Of a DNA stretch of 12,573 nucleotides, positions 1 through 7,418 are shown in pieces. The notes beneath the pieces are model-generated. The model saw only the letters and a list, made by a program, of their open reading frames with translations. It did no database searches and was not told the DNA's origin. Source of the stretch: Desulfitobacterium sp. (GTDB lineage Bacteria; Bacillota; Desulfitobacteriia; Desulfitobacteriales; Desulfitobacteriaceae). Made by a program: the position numbers and the translations under genes. The stretch is taken from the NCBI GenBank assembly GCA_012799495.1, contig JAAZLD010000459.1, positions 1-12,573 on the forward strand. Reading direction: 5' to 3'. Position 1 is the first letter of the stretch. Each line of letters opens with the position of its first letter.

Positions 1-611
1 CCTGAAACCATAGCAGACATTAAGAAAATCAAGGGCATCAGACCTGTATGCCAAAGGGCACGAGCCTGTATATTGGCCAGAATAAAACCTGTATAACCAT
101 GGACAAGAAGAGCAAGGGGAACACCGAGAGTTCCGAAACGTTTAATCCATTTAGCATCATTAGCTAAAGCTTTTTCCGAGAGGTCCTTTTTGCCAAAAGT
201 TAAGAAGGAATAGAGGGATTGGCGGAACCCGGTGAGTTTTTGAGCACCAAGGGCAAAGTCCTTCCGCATCATGAACCAGAGATAAATGATACAAGTTAAA
301 GGATAGAGAGTTAGAAGAAATACTCCGTAAGAAATGGCAGAATGAGGATTGAGACGGAACAAAAGGGTATAGAAACGACCAGGCTGTTCTAAGTCTGCAA
401 TAAGGTGGAGGGGGGCTATTACTAGCAAGGCAATGGCCATGACTACCCCAGCTTTGGCAATAGGTTTATACTTCTCCATGCCAAATACAGTTCCTAAACT
501 GGATAGAACAAAAGAACCTGCACTTAAACCTGTGTAGAAAAAATAGATAGCAATTAAATAACCAAGCTGGATAGTATGCTCTACATTGGCTAAGTATGTT
601 ACTTGCTCCAC
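1..611 (-). CDS. ttrC: NrfD/TtrC-type membrane quinol-oxidising subunit, partial (C-terminus beyond left edge)
   Basis: Integral membrane subunit that would oxidise menaquinol and pass electrons to the iron-sulfur subunit encoded just upstream. The 203 visible residues contain about five hydrophobic segments, near residues 17-43, 52-72, 92-115, 160-181 and 190-203. The family landmarks are HLIADLEQPGRF (69-80) and HGYTGFILA (171-179), followed by ALWHTGLMPLIFLMSA. NrfD/PsrC/TtrC proteins usually have 300 or more residues and eight or nine helices, so roughly a third or more is missing. I chose the GTG at 609-611: it lies one base after the ttrB stop, in frame with the whole hydrophobic reading, and has GGGG about 8 bases before it. 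That spacing suggests translational coupling to ttrB. The family is clear; the TtrC label rests on its partners. Confidence 0.88.
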   Translation of the reverse strand, partial: MEQVTYLANVEHTIQLGYLIAIYFFYTGLSAGSFVLSSLGTVFGMEKYKPIAKAGVVMAIALLVIAPLHLIADLEQPGRFYTLLFRLNPHSAISYGVFLLTLYPLTCIIYLWFMMRKDFALGAQKLTGFRQSLYSFLTFGKKDLSEKALANDAKWIKRFGTLGVPLALLVHGYTGFILANIQARALWHTGLMPLIFLMSAMVS

Positions 612-612
612 T

Positions 613-1215
613 TTATTTCGCCCCTTTCTCTAAATTGATATAATCGCCGCCCATGAGAGTTTGATCAGCACCAATATAATAAACATAAGGTCTCGTATTC
701 ATTTCCGGCTTGAGCAATTGGGCAGGATTGTTAGCAATAAGGCGGGCAACTAAACTCTCGGGATCATTCATATCTCCAAAGACTCTAGCTCCACCAACAC
801 AAGTAGTGACACAGGCAGGGAGTAGCCCTGCTTCAACCCTGTGATAGCAGAATGTACATTTTTCAGCAGTTTTCCGTACAGGATTAACAAAGCGAGCGTC
901 ATATGGACAAGCTGCCATACAATATTTGCAACCGATACACTTATCATAGTCGATTAAAATTGTGCCATCCTCCGCCCGATAAGTTGCCTGAACAGGGCAA
1001 GCCTTTTGACAGGGAGCATTATCACAATGATTACAAAGGCGAGGAAGACGATGACGAGATACTTCTGGATAGGTCCCTTTTTCAATTTCTTTGACCCAAG
1101 TACGATATAATCCATCAGGTACGTTATTTTCAACCTTGCAGGAAACTGTGCAAGCATTACAACCTACACATTTCCGCAAGTCGATAACCATACCATAGCG
1201 AACAGTCTCAGACAT
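613..1215 (-). CDS. ttrB: Four-cluster [4Fe-4S] electron-transfer subunit, TtrB type
   Basis: Ferredoxin-like subunit that carries electrons from the membrane NrfD subunit to the molybdenum subunit. All sixteen cluster cysteines are visible: C16/C19/C22/C26, C61/C64/C69/C73, C93/C96/C99/C103 and C120/C123/C135/C139. The stretches PRLCNHCDNAPC, CPVQATY, CPYDARF and LLPACVTTCVGGAR match what I recall of Salmonella TtrB, as does the N-terminal YGMVIDLRKC. Unlike that protein it has no Tat leader and starts almost directly at the first cluster, so it probably crosses the membrane piggyback on the Tat-exported catalytic subunit. At 200 residues it is normal for the DmsB/NrfC/TtrB group. The ATG has AGAGGAG a few bases upstream. 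It follows the chaperone gene after 67 bases with no visible terminator. Confidence 0.9.
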   Translation of the reverse strand: MSETVRYGMVIDLRKCVGCNACTVSCKVENNVPDGLYRTWVKEIEKGTYPEVSRHRLPRLCNHCDNAPCQKACPVQATYRAEDGTILIDYDKCIGCKYCMAACPYDARFVNPVRKTAEKCTFCYHRVEAGLLPACVTTCVGGARVFGDMNDPESLVARLIANNPAQLLKPEMNTRPYVYYIGADQTLMGGDYINLEKGAK

Positions 1216-1282
1216 ATTTCCACTCCTCTCTAGGGGGTTAGTTTCGTTCTTATTAGCCTTTTTACTGAAGATACCAATTAAA

Positions 1283-1972
1283 CTATGTTAATAAAGAGTT
1301 CAAAAGTAGTTTCGTATCTGATAATTCTGCTCCTTCTAAGCGGCAAAACTCTGCTGCTAAGGAAGCAAAAGCTGTATAAAATCCTGTTCTATCAACTTCC
1401 TTTAGATCTTCAACAAATAAATCTAGCCACTGATTGAGATGCTCCTCTAAGAGAATTCTCTCTAAATATTGAATGGGTTCGCTATTTTGTCCTTCCTGAT
1501 AACGTCGAGCCTCAACTCGGCAAAGATATGCCATAGCCGAAAGTTCTAAACCGATATGGTCAGGGATCCTCATGGCTTTTAAAGGTTCAAACATTTGTAA
1601 ATCTTGGGTAACGAACCCTATTTGCTCATAGAGATGAGATAGGGCTACTGTAGTCTGTCTCCAATAACTACCGAACTTTGTTTTTCTCCCTTTTTCCCTT
1701 TGAGCCCCACGGATAGCTGCTTCAAAAGGAGGCACGAAAATGCCGGAAACAGGAACGAAAAAGAGATCATAATATTCTTGAGTTAACTCTTCAAGTTCTG
1801 GATCATTCTCTTGGATTTTTTCCATAGTCCTGATTATTTGGGGATTATCTAAGGTGGTACCCCATTTTTTTAAGAGGGAAAAGATTTCTGGAGAAGGTTC
1901 TTTAAGAAAAACCCCAGACAATAGTTCATATATTTTTGCACGTTCCCAAGCTATTTCTGCCTTTCCTAACAT
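1283..1972 (-). CDS. TorD/DmsD-type molybdoenzyme assembly chaperone
   Basis: Cytoplasmic chaperone expected to bind the apo-form and Tat leader of the molybdenum subunit encoded just upstream, holding export until the cofactor is inserted. The 229-residue, mostly helical sequence shows the family landmarks: YYDLFFVP at 67-74 followed by VPPFEAAIRG (80-89, equivalent to the usual P-x-E-S-V-Y region), then PDHIGLELSAMAYL (137-150). The C-terminal helices include LNQWLDLFVEDL (179-190). Length and motif order are normal for TorD/DmsD/NarJ-like proteins. The start is the ATG at 1970-1972, with AAGGAGG about 8 bases upstream. It lies 26 bases after the ttrA stop, so it is in the same operon. I know of no counterpart in the Salmonella ttr operon, so I give no symbol. 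Confidence 0.85.
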   Translation of the reverse strand: MLGKAEIAWERAKIYELLSGVFLKEPSPEIFSLLKKWGTTLDNPQIIRTMEKIQENDPELEELTQEYYDLFFVPVSGIFVPPFEAAIRGAQREKGRKTKFGSYWRQTTVALSHLYEQIGFVTQDLQMFEPLKAMRIPDHIGLELSAMAYLCRVEARRYQEGQNSEPIQYLERILLEEHLNQWLDLFVEDLKEVDRTGFYTAFASLAAEFCRLEGAELSDTKLLLNSLLT

Positions 1973-1998
1973 AAATGTGCCTCCTTTTTTTCACAGTC

Positions 1999-4900
1999 TT
2001 AAAGCTTAACTATTTTTGCCTTAACAGTATTACGATCATTTGAGCCTCCCACTAAGTCGCTAAGGGGATGAGGAGTCTTCAAACTAATATCTCTTAAAGC
2101 TAGATGATTTAAGAGGATTCCTTTACCATCTCTAGGTCCTCCCCCAAACTTTTTCCCATCCACTTCAAAACCTTTGCTACCTGAGTTACCCCAGTGACCA
2201 TAGCCGTACTCAATACCAATAGAGCCTTTTCCTACGCCACGGCGAACTTTGACAGTTCCTTCTACTTCACCAGTAGGAGTAATGAGTTTTACTCTATCTC
2301 CAGTAGAAATCCCTAGGGCTTGAGCATCTTCCATATTCATCTCAATATAGTTGGTATCTTGTAAGCTTTTCAAGAGAGGTACATTATCTAGATAAGCTCC
2401 AGTCCGGTAGCGAGGTTTATAAGACACGGCGATAAAAGGCCATTCTTTTTCTGGATATACCTCATCTACTGTCCGACCATCAGCAAAAGTAGGTGGACGC
2501 CAACTGGCTGTTCCTGGATTACGCTTGCCAGTAAAACTATCGATGGAAGTTCCTAATCGTTCATTGTAGATATTGACGATTTTTCCGAACTTATTAGTTA
2601 AGTTATCTCCTTCATAGTTCTTCTCATAATCCTCAAAGCGGCCGCCTCGGGCTAGGAGATAATAAACCTTCTTCCATTCTTCATCAGTAAGATAGGATTT
2701 GTACTCTTTCATATCTTCCTCTAAGCCGGAGAGAGCTAATTCCTCTGGAGAGATATCTGGTACAGGTTCTCCATCAAAAGCGATATTAGCCATAGCTTTA
2801 AGGAAGAAATCAGCAGCGCATTCAACGGATTTTACATTATCCTTAGCATCAACTAAAGCCTTGTCCCCATAGCCAGAAAGTCCAAGTCTTCTAGCCATTT
2901 CAATAAAGTAAGTTTCCATGGAATAAGGGTGACCATCTTTAGTCTTAGGTACTAAAGGTTCGATAACTGGTCTACGAGTACCGATGGCTTTCGTTAAGAC
3001 TAAGTTCCAGATAGTGGGTACCCCCCAGCTTTCATAGAAGGTAGTATCAGGGATAATATAGTCAGCATATTGGGTGGAGTCTCCCATCATCACATCAATA
3101 GAAATAATCAAAGGGATGTTCTTAGGATCCTTAATGAAATTCTCCACATCCTCCCGGAAAAGTCCCGGAGTAGCATAAAAAGGATTAGCCATCCACATCA
3201 TCAGGATTTTAGCAGGATAAGGGTAGCCAGCCATCATGGAAGGAATTACATGACCTTCTAGGCTGTCAGCTAGAGGGGTCCAGGGAAGGGTTGCAGGATA
3301 AGGATTTTCTCCTCTGGCGACTTTCTTCTTATATTCAGGTGTATCTTCATAAGCCTTACTTTCCCGAGAGATAGGGAATCCTTGAGGCTGTACACCACCA
3401 GGGATCTTGCCGAAGTTATAGCGTGCTCCATTGCCAATAGCTGTATAGCCACCACCACTCTTAGTGGAACCGCCTTTTTTGTTAATGTTTCCATTTAAAG
3501 CATTTAAAGTTATCACTGCTAAGGAACCATAAAAACCATTGGAATGCATGGAAACCCCACCATGGTGGTCAGTGGCTGCTTTTGTACCATGACTAAAGTA
3601 TTCTTTGGCCAAACCAATGATCCGCTCAACAGTTAATCCTGATTCTTGGGCATATTCTTCATAAGTAAAGGAATTGGCCTCATCTTTCAAAATCTCCATG
3701 GATGTTTTAACTAGGACTTCTTGGTCCCCGATTTTTACTTTTCCAGAGTAAAAGAGAGTACCTTTATCAGTGGCATTATAAAGAGCTAATTCCCCTGTGT
3801 TTTCATCAAGTACAACATAATTAGGAGTTTCTTCATTCGGTCCATCTGCCAGACCGATTTGCTCTCCTAAAAGGAATTTACCGTAATTAGGGTGACCTTC
3901 TTCCTGGATTACTAAATAAGTAGCATTAGTCCAAGAAGGATATTTTTTCTTCTGGGCTGCTTCTTTAGTGGTTGAGCTAAGGAAATCTTCGTTGTATTTT
4001 TTGTTTTCGATAGCCCAGCGGACCATAGCCATAGCTAAAGCCCCATCTCCTCCAGGTCGGATGGGTACCCAAGAGGACTCTTCTGATTTGGGGGAATTAT
4101 ACATACCATTTTGTAATACTGGATCCACGATTACTGCCTTCATACTCTTTTCCGCTTGGGCTAGAGCAGATTTTCGGGCCATAGGTTGGAAAGGTGCTCC
4201 TGCGTGACCAGGTGCATTGCCGAAAAACATTACAAATTCTGAGCCCATATAATCGGCTTTCATATGAGGTTTACTATCCCAGGTATCTAAGAAAGCCAAG
4301 TATGCTATCCGACGACTAAGTCCACAAATACCACCGTGACCGAAATGGTTAGGTGAGCCAAAAGCACGAGTGACAAAACGTTTCGCGAAAGGAGTTCGCC
4401 CATCATCTCGACCACCAATAAAGACGAATTGGTTGGCTTTTACACCCCATTCTGGTTCGTCAGGATAAATGGGAGTCTCTAAGTCGCGAACTTGCCGGAA
4501 ACCTTCAATTGTTTGATTTTCTCCTAATTCAGCAAAGAGTTGTCCACCTTCGATAGTTTCCTCTAAAGCTTCTTCCCAAGTAATTGGTTTCCATTTCCCT
4601 TCTCCTCTTTTACCGGCCCGCTTCAAGGGGGTAAGAATCCGGTTGGGTTCATAAACCATTTGGAAAGCAGAGTTTCCTCTTTGACAGACGGTAGCTCTTT
4701 GGATATGGCCCTTTTCTCCATATTGACCTAAAGAGAGGTAAGAGTCTTTGAGGGGAGTATCATAGGGTAAATGGGGTTCTGCACAGCTGGGATGATATGG
4801 GTTCCCTACAACCCTAAGGATTTTGCCGGTTTTCTTATCTACTTTGACCCGATTACCACAGTTACTCCAACAACCTAAGCAAACACTGGTTTTTAAAGCG

Positions 4901-5094
4901 ATATCCTTATTGAAGGTGATCTCTCCAGTATTTTTATCAATTTTCATTTCCACTGGGAGGGCATCCCCATCATAAGGAGTAGGATTTGTGATGGCTTCAT
5001 CTGCAATGACTTGGGGGAGTTTGTCTATTCCTAAGCCAATTGCAGCCACACTCCCTACGAGAGCCATGGATTTTAGAAAATCACGCCTATTCAT
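1999..5094 (-). CDS. ttrA: Tat-exported molybdopterin oxidoreductase, tetrathionate reductase TtrA-like
   Basis: Catalytic subunit of a respiratory molybdenum enzyme of the DMSO reductase superfamily. Residues 1-22 form a Tat signal (RRDFLK followed by a hydrophobic stretch). C72/C75/C79 and C137 should bind the [4Fe-4S] cluster, and C257 in GGICGLSRR is the likely molybdenum ligand. The C-terminal molybdopterin-binding domain covers roughly 885-1031, including GDRVKLITPTGEV and IEYGYGHWG. Resemblance to recalled Salmonella TtrA runs the whole length: GKRGEGKW (161-168), SWTNATYLVI, GYPYPAK, NPFYATPGL and ARGGRFEDYE. The length is also close (1031 against about 1020). The related ArrA arsenate and SrdA selenate reductases are alternatives, so the electron acceptor is unproven. 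The start ATG has AAAGGAGA 6 to 8 bases upstream. It is the first gene of a four-gene operon behind a probable sigma-54 promoter. Confidence 0.88.
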   Translation of the reverse strand: MNRRDFLKSMALVGSVAAIGLGIDKLPQVIADEAITNPTPYDGDALPVEMKIDKNTGEITFNKDIALKTSVCLGCWSNCGNRVKVDKKTGKILRVVGNPYHPSCAEPHLPYDTPLKDSYLSLGQYGEKGHIQRATVCQRGNSAFQMVYEPNRILTPLKRAGKRGEGKWKPITWEEALEETIEGGQLFAELGENQTIEGFRQVRDLETPIYPDEPEWGVKANQFVFIGGRDDGRTPFAKRFVTRAFGSPNHFGHGGICGLSRRIAYLAFLDTWDSKPHMKADYMGSEFVMFFGNAPGHAGAPFQPMARKSALAQAEKSMKAVIVDPVLQNGMYNSPKSEESSWVPIRPGGDGALAMAMVRWAIENKKYNEDFLSSTTKEAAQKKKYPSWTNATYLVIQEEGHPNYGKFLLGEQIGLADGPNEETPNYVVLDENTGELALYNATDKGTLFYSGKVKIGDQEVLVKTSMEILKDEANSFTYEEYAQESGLTVERIIGLAKEYFSHGTKAATDHHGGVSMHSNGFYGSLAVITLNALNGNINKKGGSTKSGGGYTAIGNGARYNFGKIPGGVQPQGFPISRESKAYEDTPEYKKKVARGENPYPATLPWTPLADSLEGHVIPSMMAGYPYPAKILMMWMANPFYATPGLFREDVENFIKDPKNIPLIISIDVMMGDSTQYADYIIPDTTFYESWGVPTIWNLVLTKAIGTRRPVIEPLVPKTKDGHPYSMETYFIEMARRLGLSGYGDKALVDAKDNVKSVECAADFFLKAMANIAFDGEPVPDISPEELALSGLEEDMKEYKSYLTDEEWKKVYYLLARGGRFEDYEKNYEGDNLTNKFGKIVNIYNERLGTSIDSFTGKRNPGTASWRPPTFADGRTVDEVYPEKEWPFIAVSYKPRYRTGAYLDNVPLLKSLQDTNYIEMNMEDAQALGISTGDRVKLITPTGEVEGTVKVRRGVGKGSIGIEYGYGHWGNSGSKGFEVDGKKFGGGPRDGKGILLNHLALRDISLKTPHPLSDLVGGSNDRNTVKAKIVKL

Positions 5095-5164
5095 GGATTG
5101 TCTCCTTTCTATTTAGGTATAATAATTAAAAATTTAACTAGTAATTACTTTTGCCCTTTTATTA

Positions 5165-5180
5165 AGCAAAACCCATACCA
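5165..5180 (-). promoter_or_regulatory. Candidate sigma-54 (-24/-12) promoter for the ttrA operon
   Basis: Read on the minus strand, the site is TGGTATG-GGTT-TTGCT. The established sigma-54 consensus is TGGCACG-N4-TTGCW. The invariant GG (5178-5179) and GC (5166-5167) are exactly ten bases apart, and the only mismatches in the defined positions are two C-to-T changes. The predicted transcript would start near 5154, giving a leader of about 60 bases before the ttrA ATG at 5094. This is a motif match by eye, without transcript evidence. Confidence 0.6.
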
Positions 5181-5283
5181 ACAATTTTCCTGTCTAAATT
5201 GGATAATTATTTCTTTAAAAAGGGGTAAGATGAGGGGTTCCAGCCTTTTCATCAAAATAGAGTGCCTTTTTGCCAAAATCCTC

Positions 5284-5349
5284 TGACAAAATGTCACCCC
5301 TAAAGAACTGACATTTTTACAAAAAATAAAAGACCATGACATTTTGTCA
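5284..5349. promoter_or_regulatory. Three copies of a TGACA-N3-TGTCA palindrome, possible activator sites
   Basis: TGACAAAATGTCA at 5284-5296 and its exact reverse complement TGACATTTTGTCA at 5337-5349 flank a third copy, TGACATTTTTACA at 5309-5321, which matches 11 of 13 bases. Centres are at about 5290, 5315 and 5343, some 136, 161 and 189 bases upstream of the predicted ttrA transcription start. That is the usual distance range for sites bound by sigma-54 enhancer-binding proteins. I do not recognise the motif as the site of a named regulator. The copy at 5337-5349 lies inside the terminator stem-loop, so its symmetry is partly explained by that role; the other two are not. Confidence 0.5.
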
Positions 5350-5354
5350 TGGTC
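5321..5354 (-). terminator. Intrinsic terminator after the crotonase gene
   Basis: GACCATGAC (5332-5340) and GTCATGGTC (5346-5354) form a perfect nine-base-pair stem around a five-base loop. On the minus strand the stem is followed directly by TTTTATTTTTT, the expected U-rich tract. It sits 53 bases past the crotonase stop codon and should end the acyl-CoA operon before the ttrA operon begins. On the plus strand no good T-tract follows, so it appears one-directional. Confidence 0.88.
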
Positions 5355-5407
5355 CTGAAATCGTCTTTTCCTTTGTTGGTTCTTATTTACCTAGTTTCTA
5401 TTCTCTA

Positions 5408-6190
5408 TTATTTACCTTGGAAAACCACTTGCTTCTTTTCCAGGAAAGCTTTAAAGCCATTTTTGCGATCTTCTGTATTAAAAGTTTCCGCAAATACTTC
5501 TGCTTCATAAGCTTGGCCGCTAATTAGATCCATATTCTCCCCTTTATAAATGGCACTCTTAGTTAATTGTACAGCGATAGGAGCTTTAGAAGCTATTTTT
5601 TGAGCCATTTTCATAGTTTCATCAAGCAACTCTTCTTTGGTATAAACCCGATTAACTAATCCCATTCGATAGGCTTCGTTAGCATCAAGGGGTTCAGCAG
5701 TAAGAAGAATTTCTGTAGCTCGGCCATTTCCGACTAATCTAGGAAGCCGCTGGGTTCCACCAAATCCTGCTACAATACCCAAGTTTACCTCTGGTTGACC
5801 AAATAAGGCATTTTCACTAGCCAGACGAATATCACAGGCCATGGCCAACTCTAAGCCTCCACCTAGAGCAAATCCGTTTACGGCTGCAATAACTGGTTGA
5901 GGGAGGGCTTCTATTTTATTCATTAATTTATGGCCTAGTTGGCTAAAATAACGAGCTTCCATTGGAGTTTTTTCATTCATTTCGGAAATATCTGCTCCAG
6001 CTACAAAAGATTTCTCTCCACTTCCAGTTATAATCACCACCCGGACTGTTGAGTCTAAGGCGATCTCATCCATAGCCTGATCCAGTTCAGTCAATGTTTT
6101 ACTGTTAAGGGCATTCAGTGCTTTGGGTCGGTTAATGGTAATTAGAGTGATATGCTCTCTTTTCTCAACTAGAATATTTTCGTAAACCAC
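5408..6190 (-). CDS. crt: Enoyl-CoA hydratase (crotonase)
   Basis: Reversibly hydrates crotonyl-CoA to 3-hydroxybutyryl-CoA in the cytoplasm. The 260-residue length is typical. The oxyanion-hole segments AGADI (64-68) and ALGGGLE (108-114) are intact. The two catalytic glutamates are E114 in GGGLELAMACD and E134 in GQPEVNLGIVAGFGGTQRLPR, twenty residues apart as in rat mitochondrial hydratase (E144/E164). The start is a GTG at 6188-6190, chosen because TAGGAGGAGAGG lies just upstream and the frame begins VYENILVEK as in relatives. That ribosome site overlaps the thiolase stop codon, only 12 bases away, so the two are co-transcribed and probably coupled. It is the last gene before the terminator. 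Wider substrate range within the crotonase family cannot be excluded. Confidence 0.93.
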   Translation of the reverse strand: MVYENILVEKREHITLITINRPKALNALNSKTLTELDQAMDEIALDSTVRVVIITGSGEKSFVAGADISEMNEKTPMEARYFSQLGHKLMNKIEALPQPVIAAVNGFALGGGLELAMACDIRLASENALFGQPEVNLGIVAGFGGTQRLPRLVGNGRATEILLTAEPLDANEAYRMGLVNRVYTKEELLDETMKMAQKIASKAPIAVQLTKSAIYKGENMDLISGQAYEAEVFAETFNTEDRKNGFKAFLEKKQVVFQGK

Positions 6191-6202
6191 AAACCTCTCC
6201 TC

Positions 6203-7381
6203 CTATCTTTCAACAATTAGGCTGATTCCTTGGCCTCCGCCGATACATAAAGTAGCTAGACCCCGCTGGGCATCTCTACGTTTCAATTCATAAAGGAGGG
6301 TAACTAGAATGCGAGTACCAGAGGCTCCAATAGGATGCCCAATTGCGATTGCACCACCATTGACATTGGTCTTATTCACATCAAGGTTTAACTCCTGCAT
6401 TACATGAGCTGCCTGGGCTGCAAAAGCTTCATTAGCTTCTACTAGATCAATATCTTCGATGGTTAAACCAGCTTTTTCTAGTGCCTTACGGGAGGCAGGA
6501 ATGGGGCCGGCACCCATTATTAGTGGATCAACCCCAGCGGAAGCCCAAGAAGTAATCTTGGCTAAGATAGGCAAACCCAATTCTTCAGCTTTCTCTTTAG
6601 CCATTAATACTACCGCCGCCGCCCCATCATTGATACCTGAAGCATTACCGGCTGTAACTGTACCGTCCTTTTTAAATGCCGGACGGAGTTTTCCCAAACT
6701 CTCGGAGGTGGTAGCAAAGCGAGGAAATTCATCTTGACTGAAAATCAGGGGCTCTCCCTTCCTTTGAGGGATCTCTACAGGAACTATTTCCTCTAAGAAC
6801 TTCCCTGATTTAATAGCATCTTCTGCACGGTTTTGGCTACGTAAGGCTACGGAGTCCTGATCCTCCCGAGTGATATTAAAGCGCTCTGCAATATTCTCAG
6901 CGGTTATTCCCATGTGGATATCATGAAAAGCATCAGTAAGCCCATCCACGATCATGGTATCAACCAAGGCACCATTACCCATCCGATAGCCTTTACGAGC
7001 CTTTGGTAGTGCATAAGCAGAAGATGACATGTTTTCCATTCCACCAGCTACAACCACATCAGCATCTTTGGCAATTATAGCTTGTGCTCCACAAATCACG
7101 GACTTTAGTCCAGAGCCACAAACTTTATTGAGAGTCCATGCTGGTACTTCTTGAGGAATTCCTGCTTTCATTGCTGCTTGGCGGGCAGGATTCTGCCCTA
7201 CTGCGGCACTCAGTACATTCCCCATAATCACCTCTTCTACCTGGTCAGGTTTAATCCCTGCCCGATTTACGGCTTCTTCAATAACAATTGCTCCAAGATC
7301 AATTCCTGAGATATTTTCTAATGAGCCGCCAAAAGAACCCAGGGGTGTACGAACAGCGCTCACAATAACTACATCTCTCAT
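6203..7381 (-). CDS. thlA: Acetyl-CoA C-acetyltransferase (thiolase)
   Basis: Condenses two acetyl-CoA to acetoacetyl-CoA, or cleaves it when running in the oxidative direction. The 392 residues match the biosynthetic thiolase length. All three active-site residues are present: C88 in NKVCGSGLKSV, H349 in GGAIAIGHPIGASGTR and C379 in CIGGGQGI, close to the C89/H348/C378 of the well-studied Zoogloea enzyme. VEANEAFAAQA (314-324) is also typical. The start ATG follows TTTAGGAGG. It lies 37 bases after the CoA-transferase stop and 12 bases before the crotonase gene. In this setting short-chain (C4) chemistry is most likely; specificity against longer 3-ketoacyl-CoAs is inferred from context only. 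Confidence 0.94.
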   Translation of the reverse strand: MRDVVIVSAVRTPLGSFGGSLENISGIDLGAIVIEEAVNRAGIKPDQVEEVIMGNVLSAAVGQNPARQAAMKAGIPQEVPAWTLNKVCGSGLKSVICGAQAIIAKDADVVVAGGMENMSSSAYALPKARKGYRMGNGALVDTMIVDGLTDAFHDIHMGITAENIAERFNITREDQDSVALRSQNRAEDAIKSGKFLEEIVPVEIPQRKGEPLIFSQDEFPRFATTSESLGKLRPAFKKDGTVTAGNASGINDGAAAVVLMAKEKAEELGLPILAKITSWASAGVDPLIMGAGPIPASRKALEKAGLTIEDIDLVEANEAFAAQAAHVMQELNLDVNKTNVNGGAIAIGHPIGASGTRILVTLLYELKRRDAQRGLATLCIGGGQGISLIVER

Positions 7382-7418
7382 AATAGATTTCCTCCTAAAG
7401 TATTTGAGTACCCTTTGA

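Larger units (their letters stand above)
5095..5407. other. Intergenic control region between the crotonase gene and ttrA
   Basis: This 313-base A/T-rich gap holds three things, listed separately: the crotonase terminator, a cluster of three TGACA-N3-TGTCA palindromes, and a -24/-12 promoter. About 60 bases of leader then precede ttrA, ending in its AAAGGAGA ribosome binding site. I see no convincing sigma-A (TTGACA/TATAAT) promoter at usual spacing. A 65-codon open frame on the minus strand (5145-5342) runs through the terminator and palindromes, has no good ribosome site, and is unlikely to be a gene. Confidence 0.75.

Noticed and set aside
5258..5285. TTGGCAAAAAGGCACT (minus strand) as a second sigma-54 promoter before ttrA
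   Set aside because: GG and GC are seven rather than ten bases apart, which abolishes the -24/-12 spacing.
5145..5342. 65-codon minus-strand open frame upstream of ttrA, as a possible leader peptide
   Set aside because: It runs through the terminator and the palindromes, would begin upstream of the predicted promoter, has no good ribosome site, and its composition (many I, F, K) looks like translated A/T-rich control DNA.
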